Below are positions 6,752 through 13,089 of a stretch of DNA of 14,216 bases, piece by piece. The notes under the pieces were generated by a model. That model saw nothing but the letters and a program-made list of their open reading frames with translations, ran no database searches and was not told the origin of the DNA. Position 1 is the stretch's first letter. Each line of letters starts with the position of its first letter. Both the position numbers and the translations under genes were made by a program. The stretch covers positions 1-14,216 of the forward strand of contig CAAGLV010000014.1 in NCBI GenBank assembly GCA_900770875.1, given 5' to 3'. This DNA comes from Flavobacteriales bacterium. GTDB lineage: Bacteria; Bacteroidota; Bacteroidia; Flavobacteriales; Weeksellaceae.

Positions 6752-7738
6752 TTAGTCGTTTAATTTTTTCCACAAAATATCTTTCAATTCTGTTAAACCT
6801 TGATGTGCAACAGCCGAAATATATACCGTTTGAATATCTTTTGGTAATTGAGCCGAAATTTCTGCTTTCAACTCGTCATCTAACATATCCGATTTTGTAA
6901 TAGCTAAAACGCGCTCTTTATCTAATAATTCTGGATTAAACTTACGTAATTCGTTTAATAAAATTTCGTATTCGCCCGCATAATCTTCAGCATCTGCAGG
7001 AATCATAAATAATAAAGTAGAATTACGTTCGATGTGGCGTAAGAAACGATGTCCTAAACCTTTACCTTCAGCAGCACCTTCAATAATACCAGGAATATCT
7101 GCCATAATAAACGATTGATGATCGCGGTATTTAACAATACCTAAATTAGGCGTTAAAGTTGTAAAAGCGTAATCGGCAATTTTAGGTTTTGCTGCAGATA
7201 AAACAGATAATAAAGTAGATTTACCCGCATTTGGGAAACCAACTAAACCTACATCTGCTAAAACTTTTAACTCTAAAGTAACCCAACCTTCTTCTCCATC
7301 TAAACCAGGTTGTGCATAACGAGGTGTTTGACGCGTTGCCGAACGGAAGTGCCAGTTACCTAAACCACCTTTACCACCTTGTTTTAAAACAATTTCTTGT
7401 CCATCTTCGGTAATTTCGCCTATGATTTCTCCATCTTCATCACGAGCAATTACACCAATAGGAACATTTAAAATAATATCTTCGCCATCGTGTCCTGTAG
7501 AACGAGATTTACCTCCACGTCCACCATGTTCGGCACGGAAATGTTTCGAGAATTTAAATTCTAATAAAGTCCAAAGATTAGAGTTTCCTTTTAAAATAAT
7601 GTGTCCTCCACGACCACCATCTCCACCATCTGGACCTCCTTTATCGATATATTTTTCGCGATGCAAACTTGCTGAACCCGCTCCACCGTGTCCACTTTTA
7701 CAATGAATTTTTACGTAGTCAACAAAATTTGATTGCAT
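6752..7738 (-). CDS. obg: GTPase Obg (CgtA), ribosome assembly
   Basis: Obg is a conserved GTPase acting in 50S ribosomal subunit maturation and stress control. The N-terminal Obg fold (about 3-155) has the Gly-rich signature HCKSGHGGAGSASLHREKY and more GG repeats. The G domain shows G1 GFPNAGKST (167-175), switch I YAFTTLTPNLG (190-200), G3 DIPG (214-217), G4 TKSD (281-284; the usual NKxD Asn replaced by Thr) and G5 SAV (308-310). It lacks the extra C-terminal domain of some Obg proteins, and 328 residues is normal for the short form. An in-frame TTG at 7768 would add 10 residues, but it is part of a -7 promoter box, so ATG at 7738 is chosen, just before FVDYVKIH where family homology begins. 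Confidence 0.97.
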   Translation of the reverse strand: MQSNFVDYVKIHCKSGHGGAGSASLHREKYIDKGGPDGGDGGRGGHIILKGNSNLWTLLEFKFSKHFRAEHGGRGGKSRSTGHDGEDIILNVPIGVIARDEDGEIIGEITEDGQEIVLKQGGKGGLGNWHFRSATRQTPRYAQPGLDGEEGWVTLELKVLADVGLVGFPNAGKSTLLSVLSAAKPKIADYAFTTLTPNLGIVKYRDHQSFIMADIPGIIEGAAEGKGLGHRFLRHIERNSTLLFMIPADAEDYAGEYEILLNELRKFNPELLDKERVLAITKSDMLDDELKAEISAQLPKDIQTVYISAVAHQGLTELKDILWKKLND

Positions 7739-7765
7739 AAATTTTTCTTTTTTGATATTAGTCTG

Positions 7766-7773
7766 CAAAAATA
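7766..7773 (-). promoter_or_regulatory. obg-ybaB promoter, -7 box
   Basis: The minus strand reads TATTTTTG, an exact TAnnTTTG match, ending 27 nt before the chosen obg ATG. The last three bases are the TTG that could be mistaken for a start codon. No strong -33 element is found. Confidence 0.6.
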
Positions 7774-7850
7774 CGATTTTTGAAGTTCATAATAAAATAT
7801 AGATTAATCTATTTTAGCCGAACAAGTTAACAATCATTCAAAAAAAGTTG

Positions 7851-7858
7851 TATATTTT
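7851..7858 (+). promoter_or_regulatory. Possible -7 box of two-TM protein gene
   Basis: TATATTTT differs from TAnnTTTG at the last base. It lies 19 nt before the ATG at 7878, a suitable distance. No -33 TTG at standard spacing, so this is weak. Confidence 0.3.
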
Positions 7859-7877
7859 ACTTAATTAACAATTAATT

Positions 7878-8126
7878 ATGAAAAATAAAAAAAATTGGAC
7901 TGGTTTTACTTTAGATGAATTAAAAATGAAGAAAAAACGACTAAAAAAACTGTTCATCGTTTTTGGAACAATTATAATTCTTTGCTTTATATTTTTAATT
8001 TACACTGCAATTTCAACAAAAAACTATGCATTTATAGCAATTGCTACAGGAACATTTTCATTTTTAATTCCATTCGTTATTCAAATTTCAATAATTGATA
8101 AAGAAATTCAATCCAGAGAAAACTAA
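7878..8126 (+). CDS. Small two-TM membrane protein, unknown function
   Basis: This 82-residue protein has a basic N-terminal helix (FTLDELKMKKKRLKKLF, about 10-26) and two hydrophobic segments (about 27-46 and 51-72), then a charged end, DKEIQSREN. It resembles a group of small Bacteroidota membrane proteins of the form DELxKxxKxLK-TM-TM-KEIxSR that I recall but cannot name. Given the positive N-terminus, a hairpin with both ends in the cytoplasm is likely. The composition is more A-rich than its neighbours. It has no clear operon partner: obg is divergent and pyrD follows after 88 nt with its own promoter box. A real gene is likely; the function is not known. Confidence 0.72.
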   Translation: MKNKKNWTGFTLDELKMKKKRLKKLFIVFGTIIILCFIFLIYTAISTKNYAFIAIATGTFSFLIPFVIQISIIDKEIQSREN

Positions 8127-8202
8127 ATCTAGATGATTTATTACCATTAAATCGATGATAATAAAATAATACAACCTATTTTAAAGAATTAAGGCAATTG
8201 CT

Positions 8203-8210
8203 TATTTTTG
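8203..8210 (+). promoter_or_regulatory. pyrD promoter, -7 box (leaderless start)
   Basis: TATTTTTG matches TAnnTTTG exactly and lies only 4 nt before the pyrD ATG at 8215. With the usual spacing the transcript would begin at or next to the A of the ATG. The -33 position (about 8179-8183) reads TTTTA, a partial match. Confidence 0.6.
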
Positions 8211-8214
8211 CAGT

Positions 8215-9240
8215 ATGTACAAACACATCAAAAACATTCTTTTTCAGTTACAGCCCGAAGATGCTCATCATTTTGTAACAAGGCAACTTAAAAATTATGC
8301 CAATTTACCTGGCGTTGATAAATTACTAGATAAGTATTATTGTATGAATCATCCTTCGCTCGAACGCGAAGTTTTTGGAATTAAATTTAAAAATCCGGTT
8401 GGTTTAGCTGCAGGTTTCGATAAAAATGCCGAATATATAGAAGAACTAAACCATTTTGGTTTTGGTTTTATTGAAATTGGAACCGTAACTCCAAAACCAC
8501 AACCTGGTAATGAAGCTCCACGAATGTTTCGTTTAATTGAGGACCAAGCTCTTATTAATCGAATGGGATTTAATAATAAAGGTGCCGAATATGCTGCAAA
8601 ACAAATAAGCAGATTACGCAAGAGAGAACGCTTTATTATTGGCGGAAATATTGGTAAAAATAAATTAACACCTAACGAAGATGCAACAGCAGATTATGTT
8701 ACTTGTTTTAATATTTTATTTGACCAAGTAGATTATTTTGTGGTAAATGTAAGCTCGCCAAATACGCCTAATTTACGTGCTTTACAAGAAAAGGAACCTT
8801 TAATTGATTTGTTATATACCTTACAACGCCATAACGGAATAAAAGAAAATCCGAAACCAATTCTTTTAAAAATTGCTCCCGATTTAAGCAACGAACAATT
8901 AGATGATATTATTGATATTGTTTTAGAAACCAAAATTGCAGGAGTTATTGCAACTAATACAACCATAAATAGAGAAGGGTTAAAATCGGATCAAAAACTT
9001 GTTGAGGAAACTGGCGGTGTAAGTGGTAAACCATTAAAAGAACATTCTACTGAAGTTATACGTTATTTGTCGGAAAAATCAAATAAAGCATTTCCTATTA
9101 TTGGCGTTGGTGGAATACATTCTGCCGAAGATGCCATCGAAAAATTAGAAGCTGGCGCATCTTTAATACAAATTTATACCGGATTTATTTACGAAGGTCC
9201 TGGTTTAGCAAAAGCGATTTGCGAAAAATTAATTAAATAG
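8215..9240 (+). CDS. pyrD: Dihydroorotate dehydrogenase (quinone), class 2
   Basis: This FMN enzyme oxidises dihydroorotate to orotate in de novo pyrimidine synthesis and passes electrons to membrane quinone. The N-terminal helical stretch (about 1-45), typical of class 2, would contact the membrane. The TIM barrel shows NPVGLAAGFDKNAEY (60-74), GTVTPKPQPGN (89-99), NRMGFNNKG (115-123) and VNVSSPNTPNLR (177-188, with the class 2 catalytic Ser). It ends with TNTT (247-250) and the FMN phosphate site GVGGI (297-301). Ser rather than Cys as the base and the N-terminal extension mark it as class 2. The length of 341 is typical. It stands alone, with its own promoter and terminator. Confidence 0.97.
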   Translation: MYKHIKNILFQLQPEDAHHFVTRQLKNYANLPGVDKLLDKYYCMNHPSLEREVFGIKFKNPVGLAAGFDKNAEYIEELNHFGFGFIEIGTVTPKPQPGNEAPRMFRLIEDQALINRMGFNNKGAEYAAKQISRLRKRERFIIGGNIGKNKLTPNEDATADYVTCFNILFDQVDYFVVNVSSPNTPNLRALQEKEPLIDLLYTLQRHNGIKENPKPILLKIAPDLSNEQLDDIIDIVLETKIAGVIATNTTINREGLKSDQKLVEETGGVSGKPLKEHSTEVIRYLSEKSNKAFPIIGVGGIHSAEDAIEKLEAGASLIQIYTGFIYEGPGLAKAICEKLIK

Positions 9241-9249
9241 CAACCATAT

Positions 9250-9282
9250 AAAAAGCCTTAACAAATTATGTTAAGGCTTTTT
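9250..9282. terminator. Bidirectional terminator, pyrD / adk
   Basis: A 13-bp perfect stem (9250-9262 with 9270-9282, core GCCTTAAC/GTTAAGGC) has a 7-nt loop and A/T ends that give U-tracts on both strands. It starts 10 nt after the pyrD stop and also lies downstream of the convergent adk. Confidence 0.9.
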
Positions 9283-9304
9283 TATATTTTAAGTTATAAT
9301 AAAC

Positions 9305-9889
9305 TTATTTAGCGTTTGCAGCATCAATAGCAGCAACTAATTTATTTGTAATTTCTTCGATAGAACCTACTCCGTTAATTTCTACCCATTTACCTTGCGC
9401 TTTAAAATGCTCGGCAACGATAGCAGTTTTTTCGTAGTATTCTTTAATACGATTACGGATAATTGTTTCATCAACATCATCAGCACGACCCGAAGTTTTT
9501 CCGCGCTCTAATAAACGCTCAACTAAAACTTCGTCTTCAACAACTAATGCAACTGTAACCGTTACATCATCATTGTATTTATCTGCTAAAATTTTATCTA
9601 ATTCTACGGCTTGTGCAGTTGTTCTTGGATAACCATCGAAAATGTAACCAAACTCATTTGGATTATTATCTAAATGATCTACTAACATATTTGTTGTTAC
9701 CTCATCCGGAACTAATTGCCCTTTATCCATGTAAGATTTAGCTAATTGCCCTAATTCCGTTTCGTTTTTTAAATTGTAACGGAATAAATCTCCTGTTGAA
9801 ATTTGGGGAGTTGAATATTTTTCTTCTAAAAATTTAGCTTGTGTTCCTTTACCACTACCAGGAGGGCCGAACAATACGATGTTTAGCAT
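9305..9889 (-). CDS. adk: Adenylate kinase, short-LID form
   Basis: This enzyme interconverts ATP + AMP and 2 ADP in the cytoplasm. Visible motifs are the P-loop GPPGSGKGT (8-16), the AMP-binding ISTGDLFR (30-37), and the DGYPRT segment (85-90) with the conserved Arg. The LID is replaced by a short loop, RGKTSGRADD (129-138), lacking the four-Cys zinc site and the long LID of E. coli-type enzymes; this explains the 194-residue length. An Ala-rich C-terminus follows. Its ATG comes 6 nt after the hpt stop codon, so it is co-transcribed from the hpt promoter and probably translationally linked. The operon ends at the bidirectional terminator. Confidence 0.97.
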   Translation of the reverse strand: MLNIVLFGPPGSGKGTQAKFLEEKYSTPQISTGDLFRYNLKNETELGQLAKSYMDKGQLVPDEVTTNMLVDHLDNNPNEFGYIFDGYPRTTAQAVELDKILADKYNDDVTVTVALVVEDEVLVERLLERGKTSGRADDVDETIIRNRIKEYYEKTAIVAEHFKAQGKWVEINGVGSIEEITNKLVAAIDAANAK

Positions 9890-9895
9890 TTTAAA

Positions 9896-10432
9896 TTAAG
9901 ATTTTATTTGATAAATATCTGGTAAATTTCTTCCGTATCCGTCGTAATCTAATCCATAACCAACAACAAATTTATCAGGAATAGAGATACCTACTAAATC
10001 AACCTCTAAATCTTTTTTATATGCGTCTGGTTTAAATAATAACGTTGCTACTTTTAAAGATTTTACTTTTTTCTCAAGTAAAATACGGTGTAATTCTACT
10101 AAAGTATTTCCTGTATCAACAATATCTTCTAAAATCACTACGTGACGCCCTTCTACACTCATTGGGATATCCATCTGAATTTGGATTTTACCTGTAGATT
10201 CTGTCCCTTCGTAAGATTTCAATTTCAGGAAAGAGATTTCGCAATCACCTGGATATTGTTTTAAGAAATCACTCATGAACATTACAACTCCGTTTAAAAC
10301 TCCAATAAAGATAGGCGTTTCGTCTTTGTACTCGTCGTACACTTTGTTTGCCATTTCTTTAATTGCGTGTTCAATTTCTTCAAAAGCAATGTACGGTATA
10401 AATTTTTTACCGTGAATTTCTATTTCATTCAT
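9896..10432 (-). CDS. hpt: Hypoxanthine phosphoribosyltransferase
   Basis: This enzyme salvages hypoxanthine (and often guanine) by joining it to PRPP to give IMP (or GMP). The type I PRTase fold is marked by the PRPP-binding loop VVILEDIVDTGNTL (98-111), with the acidic pair E102/D103. The purine-contact segments are LLFKPDAY (131-138) and IPDKFVVGYGLDY (151-163). The length of 178 residues is normal. It is the first gene of an hpt-adk operon, with a near-ideal promoter directly upstream. Pairing with adenylate kinase is logical: both act on the purine nucleotide pool. I recall that some related flavobacteria have these two as one fused protein, but here they are separate reading frames. Confidence 0.96.
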   Translation of the reverse strand: MNEIEIHGKKFIPYIAFEEIEHAIKEMANKVYDEYKDETPIFIGVLNGVVMFMSDFLKQYPGDCEISFLKLKSYEGTESTGKIQIQMDIPMSVEGRHVVILEDIVDTGNTLVELHRILLEKKVKSLKVATLLFKPDAYKKDLEVDLVGISIPDKFVVGYGLDYDGYGRNLPDIYQIKS

Positions 10433-10445
10433 TTTTTAAGATATT

Positions 10446-10476
10446 CAAATATACTATTTTGGATAAAGCTTGCAAA
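10446..10476 (-). promoter_or_regulatory. hpt-adk promoter (-33 and -7)
   Basis: On the minus strand TTTG (10473-10476), a 19-nt spacer and TATATTTG (10446-10453) fit the Bacteroidota consensus TTTG-N19-TAnnTTTG exactly. The box ends 13 nt before the hpt ATG. This is the best promoter match in the window and starts 12 nt after the hemN stop codon. Confidence 0.82.
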
Positions 10477-10488
10477 AATTTTCGAAAA

Positions 10489-11850
10489 TTAAATTGTCAT
10501 CGAAAAGATTCTGGTTTCTGGCTGATTTTCTAACATACGTAAGTCAAAAGACATACACACGTTACGCACAAACGGACGACCTTCTTCTTTTACTTCAATT
10601 CCATTTTCTTTGATGATTATTAAACCATCTTCTTCCATACCTTTCAGCATCGATTTTACATTCTCGATTCCGTTAAATTTCAAATTATCATCTTCCCAAG
10701 AAGTTTCTAAATTACACATCAAATTTAAAATATGACGACGCATAATTAAGTCTTCTTCTGATAATATATGTCCTCTGTAAACAGATAATTCTCCTTTATT
10801 GATAGAAGCTTCGTATTCTTCTACTGTTTTTTCGTTTTGTGCAAAACTATACCACGAATCGCTAATTGATGATACACCTAAACCAATCATTACTTGTGTT
10901 TTTGATGAAGAGTATCCCATAAAATTACGGTGTAACGATTTATTTACCATTGATTGATACATAGAATCTGTTTCTAACGCGAAGTGATCCATTCCGATCT
11001 CGAAATAGTTCATTTCTTCAAACATTTTCTTTCCTGTTTCGTATAGTTTACGTTTTAATTCAGGAGAAGGTAAATCTTCTTCCTGAAATCCGCGTTGTCC
11101 TACTCCTTTAATCCATGGCACATGAGCATAGCTATAAAATGATATACGATCTGGATTTAACTCTTTTGTTTTATTGATTGTATCAATCATTCCTTCTAAT
11201 GTTTGGTGTGGTAAACCAAAGATTAAATCGTGCGATACTGATGTATATCCTATTTCGCGAGCTTCTTCTGTTGCTCGTTTTACATTTTCGTATGGTTGTA
11301 CACGATTTATTGCATTTTGCACTTTTAAATCGTAGTCTTGTACACCATAAGAAATGCGTCGGAATCCTAAATCGTATAAGACTTGTAAATGCTCTTTAGT
11401 TGTATTGTTTGGATGTCCTTCTAAACTAAATTCGTGTCCTTCTGCTACAACAGATGTATTGATAATTCCTTCTAATAATATTTTTAGATTTTCGGGTGAG
11501 AAAAATGTTGGTGTTCCTCCTCCTAAGTGGATTTCCTTAATTACAGGTTTTGTTGGCATTAAATCTAAATAAAGTTGCCATTCTTTTAAAACGGTTGTAA
11601 TGTAAGGTTGCTCTACACTATGTTGTTTTGTGATGCGTTTGTTGCATGCACAAAATGTACATAATGCTTCGCAAAACGGTAAATGGATATAAATAGAAAT
11701 TCCTTCGGATTCGTTACTTTCGATAAACGATTTCTGAAATGTTTCTATCCATTTTTGTTTTGTAAAACCTGCTTCGTCCCAAAAAGGAACAGTTGGATAA
11801 CTTGTGTAGCGAGGTCCTGGAATATTATATTTCTGAATTAAATTGTTCAT
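10489..11850 (-). CDS. hemN: Oxygen-independent coproporphyrinogen III dehydrogenase
   Basis: This radical SAM enzyme converts coproporphyrinogen III to protoporphyrinogen IX in heme synthesis without oxygen. The cluster motif IHLPFCEALCTFCACNK holds C60, C64 and C67 (CxxxCxxC) plus C69, the CxxCxC arrangement of true HemN rather than HemW. The SAM-binding HLGGGTPTFFSPE follows, with GRRISYGVQD-type and YAHVPW segments typical of the family further on. The N-terminal NIPGPRYTSYPT is the HemN-specific trip-wire region. With ATG at 11850 the length is 453, typical for the family. An in-frame TTG at 11868 would add six residues but overlaps a probable -7 box, so it is rejected. It is monocistronic, between the kdsA terminator and the hpt promoter. 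Confidence 0.95.
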   Translation of the reverse strand: MNNLIQKYNIPGPRYTSYPTVPFWDEAGFTKQKWIETFQKSFIESNESEGISIYIHLPFCEALCTFCACNKRITKQHSVEQPYITTVLKEWQLYLDLMPTKPVIKEIHLGGGTPTFFSPENLKILLEGIINTSVVAEGHEFSLEGHPNNTTKEHLQVLYDLGFRRISYGVQDYDLKVQNAINRVQPYENVKRATEEAREIGYTSVSHDLIFGLPHQTLEGMIDTINKTKELNPDRISFYSYAHVPWIKGVGQRGFQEEDLPSPELKRKLYETGKKMFEEMNYFEIGMDHFALETDSMYQSMVNKSLHRNFMGYSSSKTQVMIGLGVSSISDSWYSFAQNEKTVEEYEASINKGELSVYRGHILSEEDLIMRRHILNLMCNLETSWEDDNLKFNGIENVKSMLKGMEEDGLIIIKENGIEVKEEGRPFVRNVCMSFDLRMLENQPETRIFSMTI

Positions 11851-11862
11851 AAGATATAAATG

Positions 11863-11894
11863 ACTCAAAAATTGAGTTTAAATAAATTTCTCAA
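11863..11894 (-). promoter_or_regulatory. hemN promoter with overlapping palindrome
   Basis: On the minus strand TTG (11892-11894), an 18-nt spacer and AATTTTTG (11866-11873; one mismatch to TAnnTTTG) form a plausible promoter 15 nt before the ATG. A perfect palindrome, ACTCAA-TTT-TTGAGT (11863-11877), covers the -7 box and could be an operator. Which regulator might bind is unknown. Confidence 0.45.
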
Positions 11895-11925
11895 TGTTTG
11901 AAAATAGACTTCGAACATTGAGAAA
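11887..11925 (-). terminator. Rho-independent terminator of kdsA
   Basis: A 16-bp stem with one G-T mismatch (11887-11902 with 11910-11925, core CTCAATGTT/AACATTGAG) has a 7-nt loop. On the minus strand it is followed by TTTATTT. It lies 23 nt after the kdsA stop. The distal arm overlaps the proposed hemN -33 element. Confidence 0.8.
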
Positions 11926-11948
11926 AATTATAACTATTTTGTTTTAAA

Positions 11949-12758
11949 TTAGATAACCGCTTGTCTTACGCGCACAAGTTTTTCTAATAAATCTTCTAAT
12001 AAATCTAACTGAAGCATGTTTGCTCCATCACTTTTTGCACATTTTGGATCTGGATGTGTTTCTATAAATAATCCGTCTGCTCCAACTGCAATACCTGCTT
12101 TCGCAATTGTTTCAATTAACTCTGGCTTTCCTCCTGTAACACCAGACGCTTGGTTTGGTTGTTGTAAAGAGTGTGTAATATCTAAGATTACTGGTGCATA
12201 ATTTTGCATTACTGGGATTCCGCGGTAATCTACCACTAAATCTCCGTAACCTAACATTGTACCACGTTCGATAATTGCAACGTTATTGTTACCAGAATCG
12301 GTTACTTTTTGTACCGGAAATTGCATTGCTTCTGGCGATAAAAATTGTCCTTTCTTTAAAGAAACGTGTTTCCCTGTTTTAGCTGCTGCTACAACTAAAT
12401 CTGTTTGGCGTACTAAAAATGCTGGAATTTGTAAAATATCAACATATTCGGCAGCCATATCTGCATGAAAGCTTTCGTGAATATCAGTCGTTGTTGGTAC
12501 ATCAAAAGTTTCGCCAACTTTTCTTAATATTTTTAAGGCTTTCTCATCTCCAATTCCTGTAAAGCTATCGATACGCGAACGATTTGCTTTTTTAAATGAA
12601 CCTTTAAAAATGTAAGGTATATTTAATTTATCAGTAATTGTAATCACTCGCTCAGCAATTTGCATTGCCATCTCTTCGCTTTCGATTGCACATGGACCTG
12701 CAATTAGAAAGAAGTTTGAAGAGTCTTTATGTTTAATATTTGATAAATTCTGTATCAT
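11949..12758 (-). CDS. kdsA: KDO-8-phosphate synthase (class II, metal-dependent)
   Basis: This enzyme condenses phosphoenolpyruvate with arabinose 5-phosphate to KDO 8-phosphate, the first committed step to the KDO sugar of LPS. The 269-residue TIM barrel has GPCAIES (21-27), KGSFKKANRSR (52-62) with substrate-binding residues, TDIHE (91-95), LDITHS (192-197), FIETHPDP (231-238) and KSDGANML (242-249). C23, H196, E233 and D244 correspond to the four metal ligands known in the Aquifex enzyme, whereas metal-independent enzymes have Asn in place of the Cys, so class II is inferred. The neighbouring divergent operon ends in a glycosyltransferase, fitting an envelope context. It carries a -7 box 4 nt before the ATG and its own terminator. 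Length is normal. Confidence 0.96.
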   Translation of the reverse strand: MIQNLSNIKHKDSSNFFLIAGPCAIESEEMAMQIAERVITITDKLNIPYIFKGSFKKANRSRIDSFTGIGDEKALKILRKVGETFDVPTTTDIHESFHADMAAEYVDILQIPAFLVRQTDLVVAAAKTGKHVSLKKGQFLSPEAMQFPVQKVTDSGNNNVAIIERGTMLGYGDLVVDYRGIPVMQNYAPVILDITHSLQQPNQASGVTGGKPELIETIAKAGIAVGADGLFIETHPDPKCAKSDGANMLQLDLLEDLLEKLVRVRQAVI

Positions 12759-12762
12759 TCTG

Positions 12763-12770
12763 CAAATTTA
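12763..12770 (-). promoter_or_regulatory. kdsA promoter, -7 box (leaderless start)
   Basis: The minus strand reads TAAATTTG, an exact TAnnTTTG match, followed by only CAGA before the kdsA ATG. The transcript would start at or beside the A of the ATG. No good -33 TTG at the normal spacing. Confidence 0.6.
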
Positions 12771-12795
12771 CGCAAAAGTTCTTGACATTTTTTAT

Positions 12796-12803
12796 TAATT
12801 TTG
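12796..12803 (+). promoter_or_regulatory. Promoter -7 box of YgjV-like / glycosyltransferase operon
   Basis: TAATTTTG matches TAnnTTTG and lies 31 nt before the ATG at 12835. The nearest upstream TTG (12782-12784) is only 11 nt away, too close for a standard -33. Confidence 0.5.
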
Positions 12804-12834
12804 CCAATACTTTATCATTCTTATTTATCGTTTT

Positions 12835-13068
12835 ATGGATTTTATATCTAACATTTCGGTAGCCGATGTATTTGGTTACCTAGCGTCAGTATTTATTGTA
12901 CTGGCATTCTTTTTTTCGAACATCACGAAAATCAGAATCGTAAATGCAATTGGATGTATTTGCTTTGTAGTTTATGCTATTTATATAAGCGCATGGCCTG
13001 TATTAGTACCTAACGCATTATTATTACTTGTTCAAGTTTATTATCTTATATTTAAATCGGGAAAATAA
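12835..13068 (+). CDS. Small three-TM membrane protein, YgjV-like
   Basis: This 77-residue protein is almost entirely hydrophobic, with three predicted helices (about 10-28, 34-52, 53-73). The pattern GYLASVFIVLAFFFSNITKIRIVNAIGCICFVVYAI is typical of the YgjV / CBU_0592-like group of small inner membrane proteins. Such proteins are common in Bacteroidota and have sometimes carried misleading database names. The function is not known. It is in the same frame as the following glycosyltransferase gene and only 21 nt upstream of its start, so the two are probably co-transcribed. It is divergent from kdsA with 76 nt between the start codons. Confidence 0.78.
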   Translation: MDFISNISVADVFGYLASVFIVLAFFFSNITKIRIVNAIGCICFVVYAIYISAWPVLVPNALLLLVQVYYLIFKSGK

Positions 13069-13089
13069 CATCGAACAAAACACAAAAAA

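Noticed and set aside
7422..7706. Pro/Ser-rich open frame opposite obg
   Set aside because: It is produced by the Gly-rich repeats of Obg read on the other strand.
8127..8214. Gap before pyrD, GATTTA/TAAATC repeat
   Set aside because: The 6-bp A/T-rich stem is weak and has no U-tract, so no terminator is called for the two-TM protein gene.
8349..8966. Minus-strand open frames of 77-90 codons opposite pyrD
   Set aside because: They are antisense shadows of a complete, well recognised enzyme.
10477..10490. AATTTTCGAAAATT palindrome at the hemN stop codon
   Set aside because: It has no loop and no GC core, so it is unlikely to terminate; such A/T palindromes are expected by chance in this base composition.
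12782..12811. TTGACA followed by AATACT, like an E. coli sigma-70 promoter
   Set aside because: Bacteroidota housekeeping promoters do not use this form, the -10 match is poor, and a TAnnTTTG box is present.
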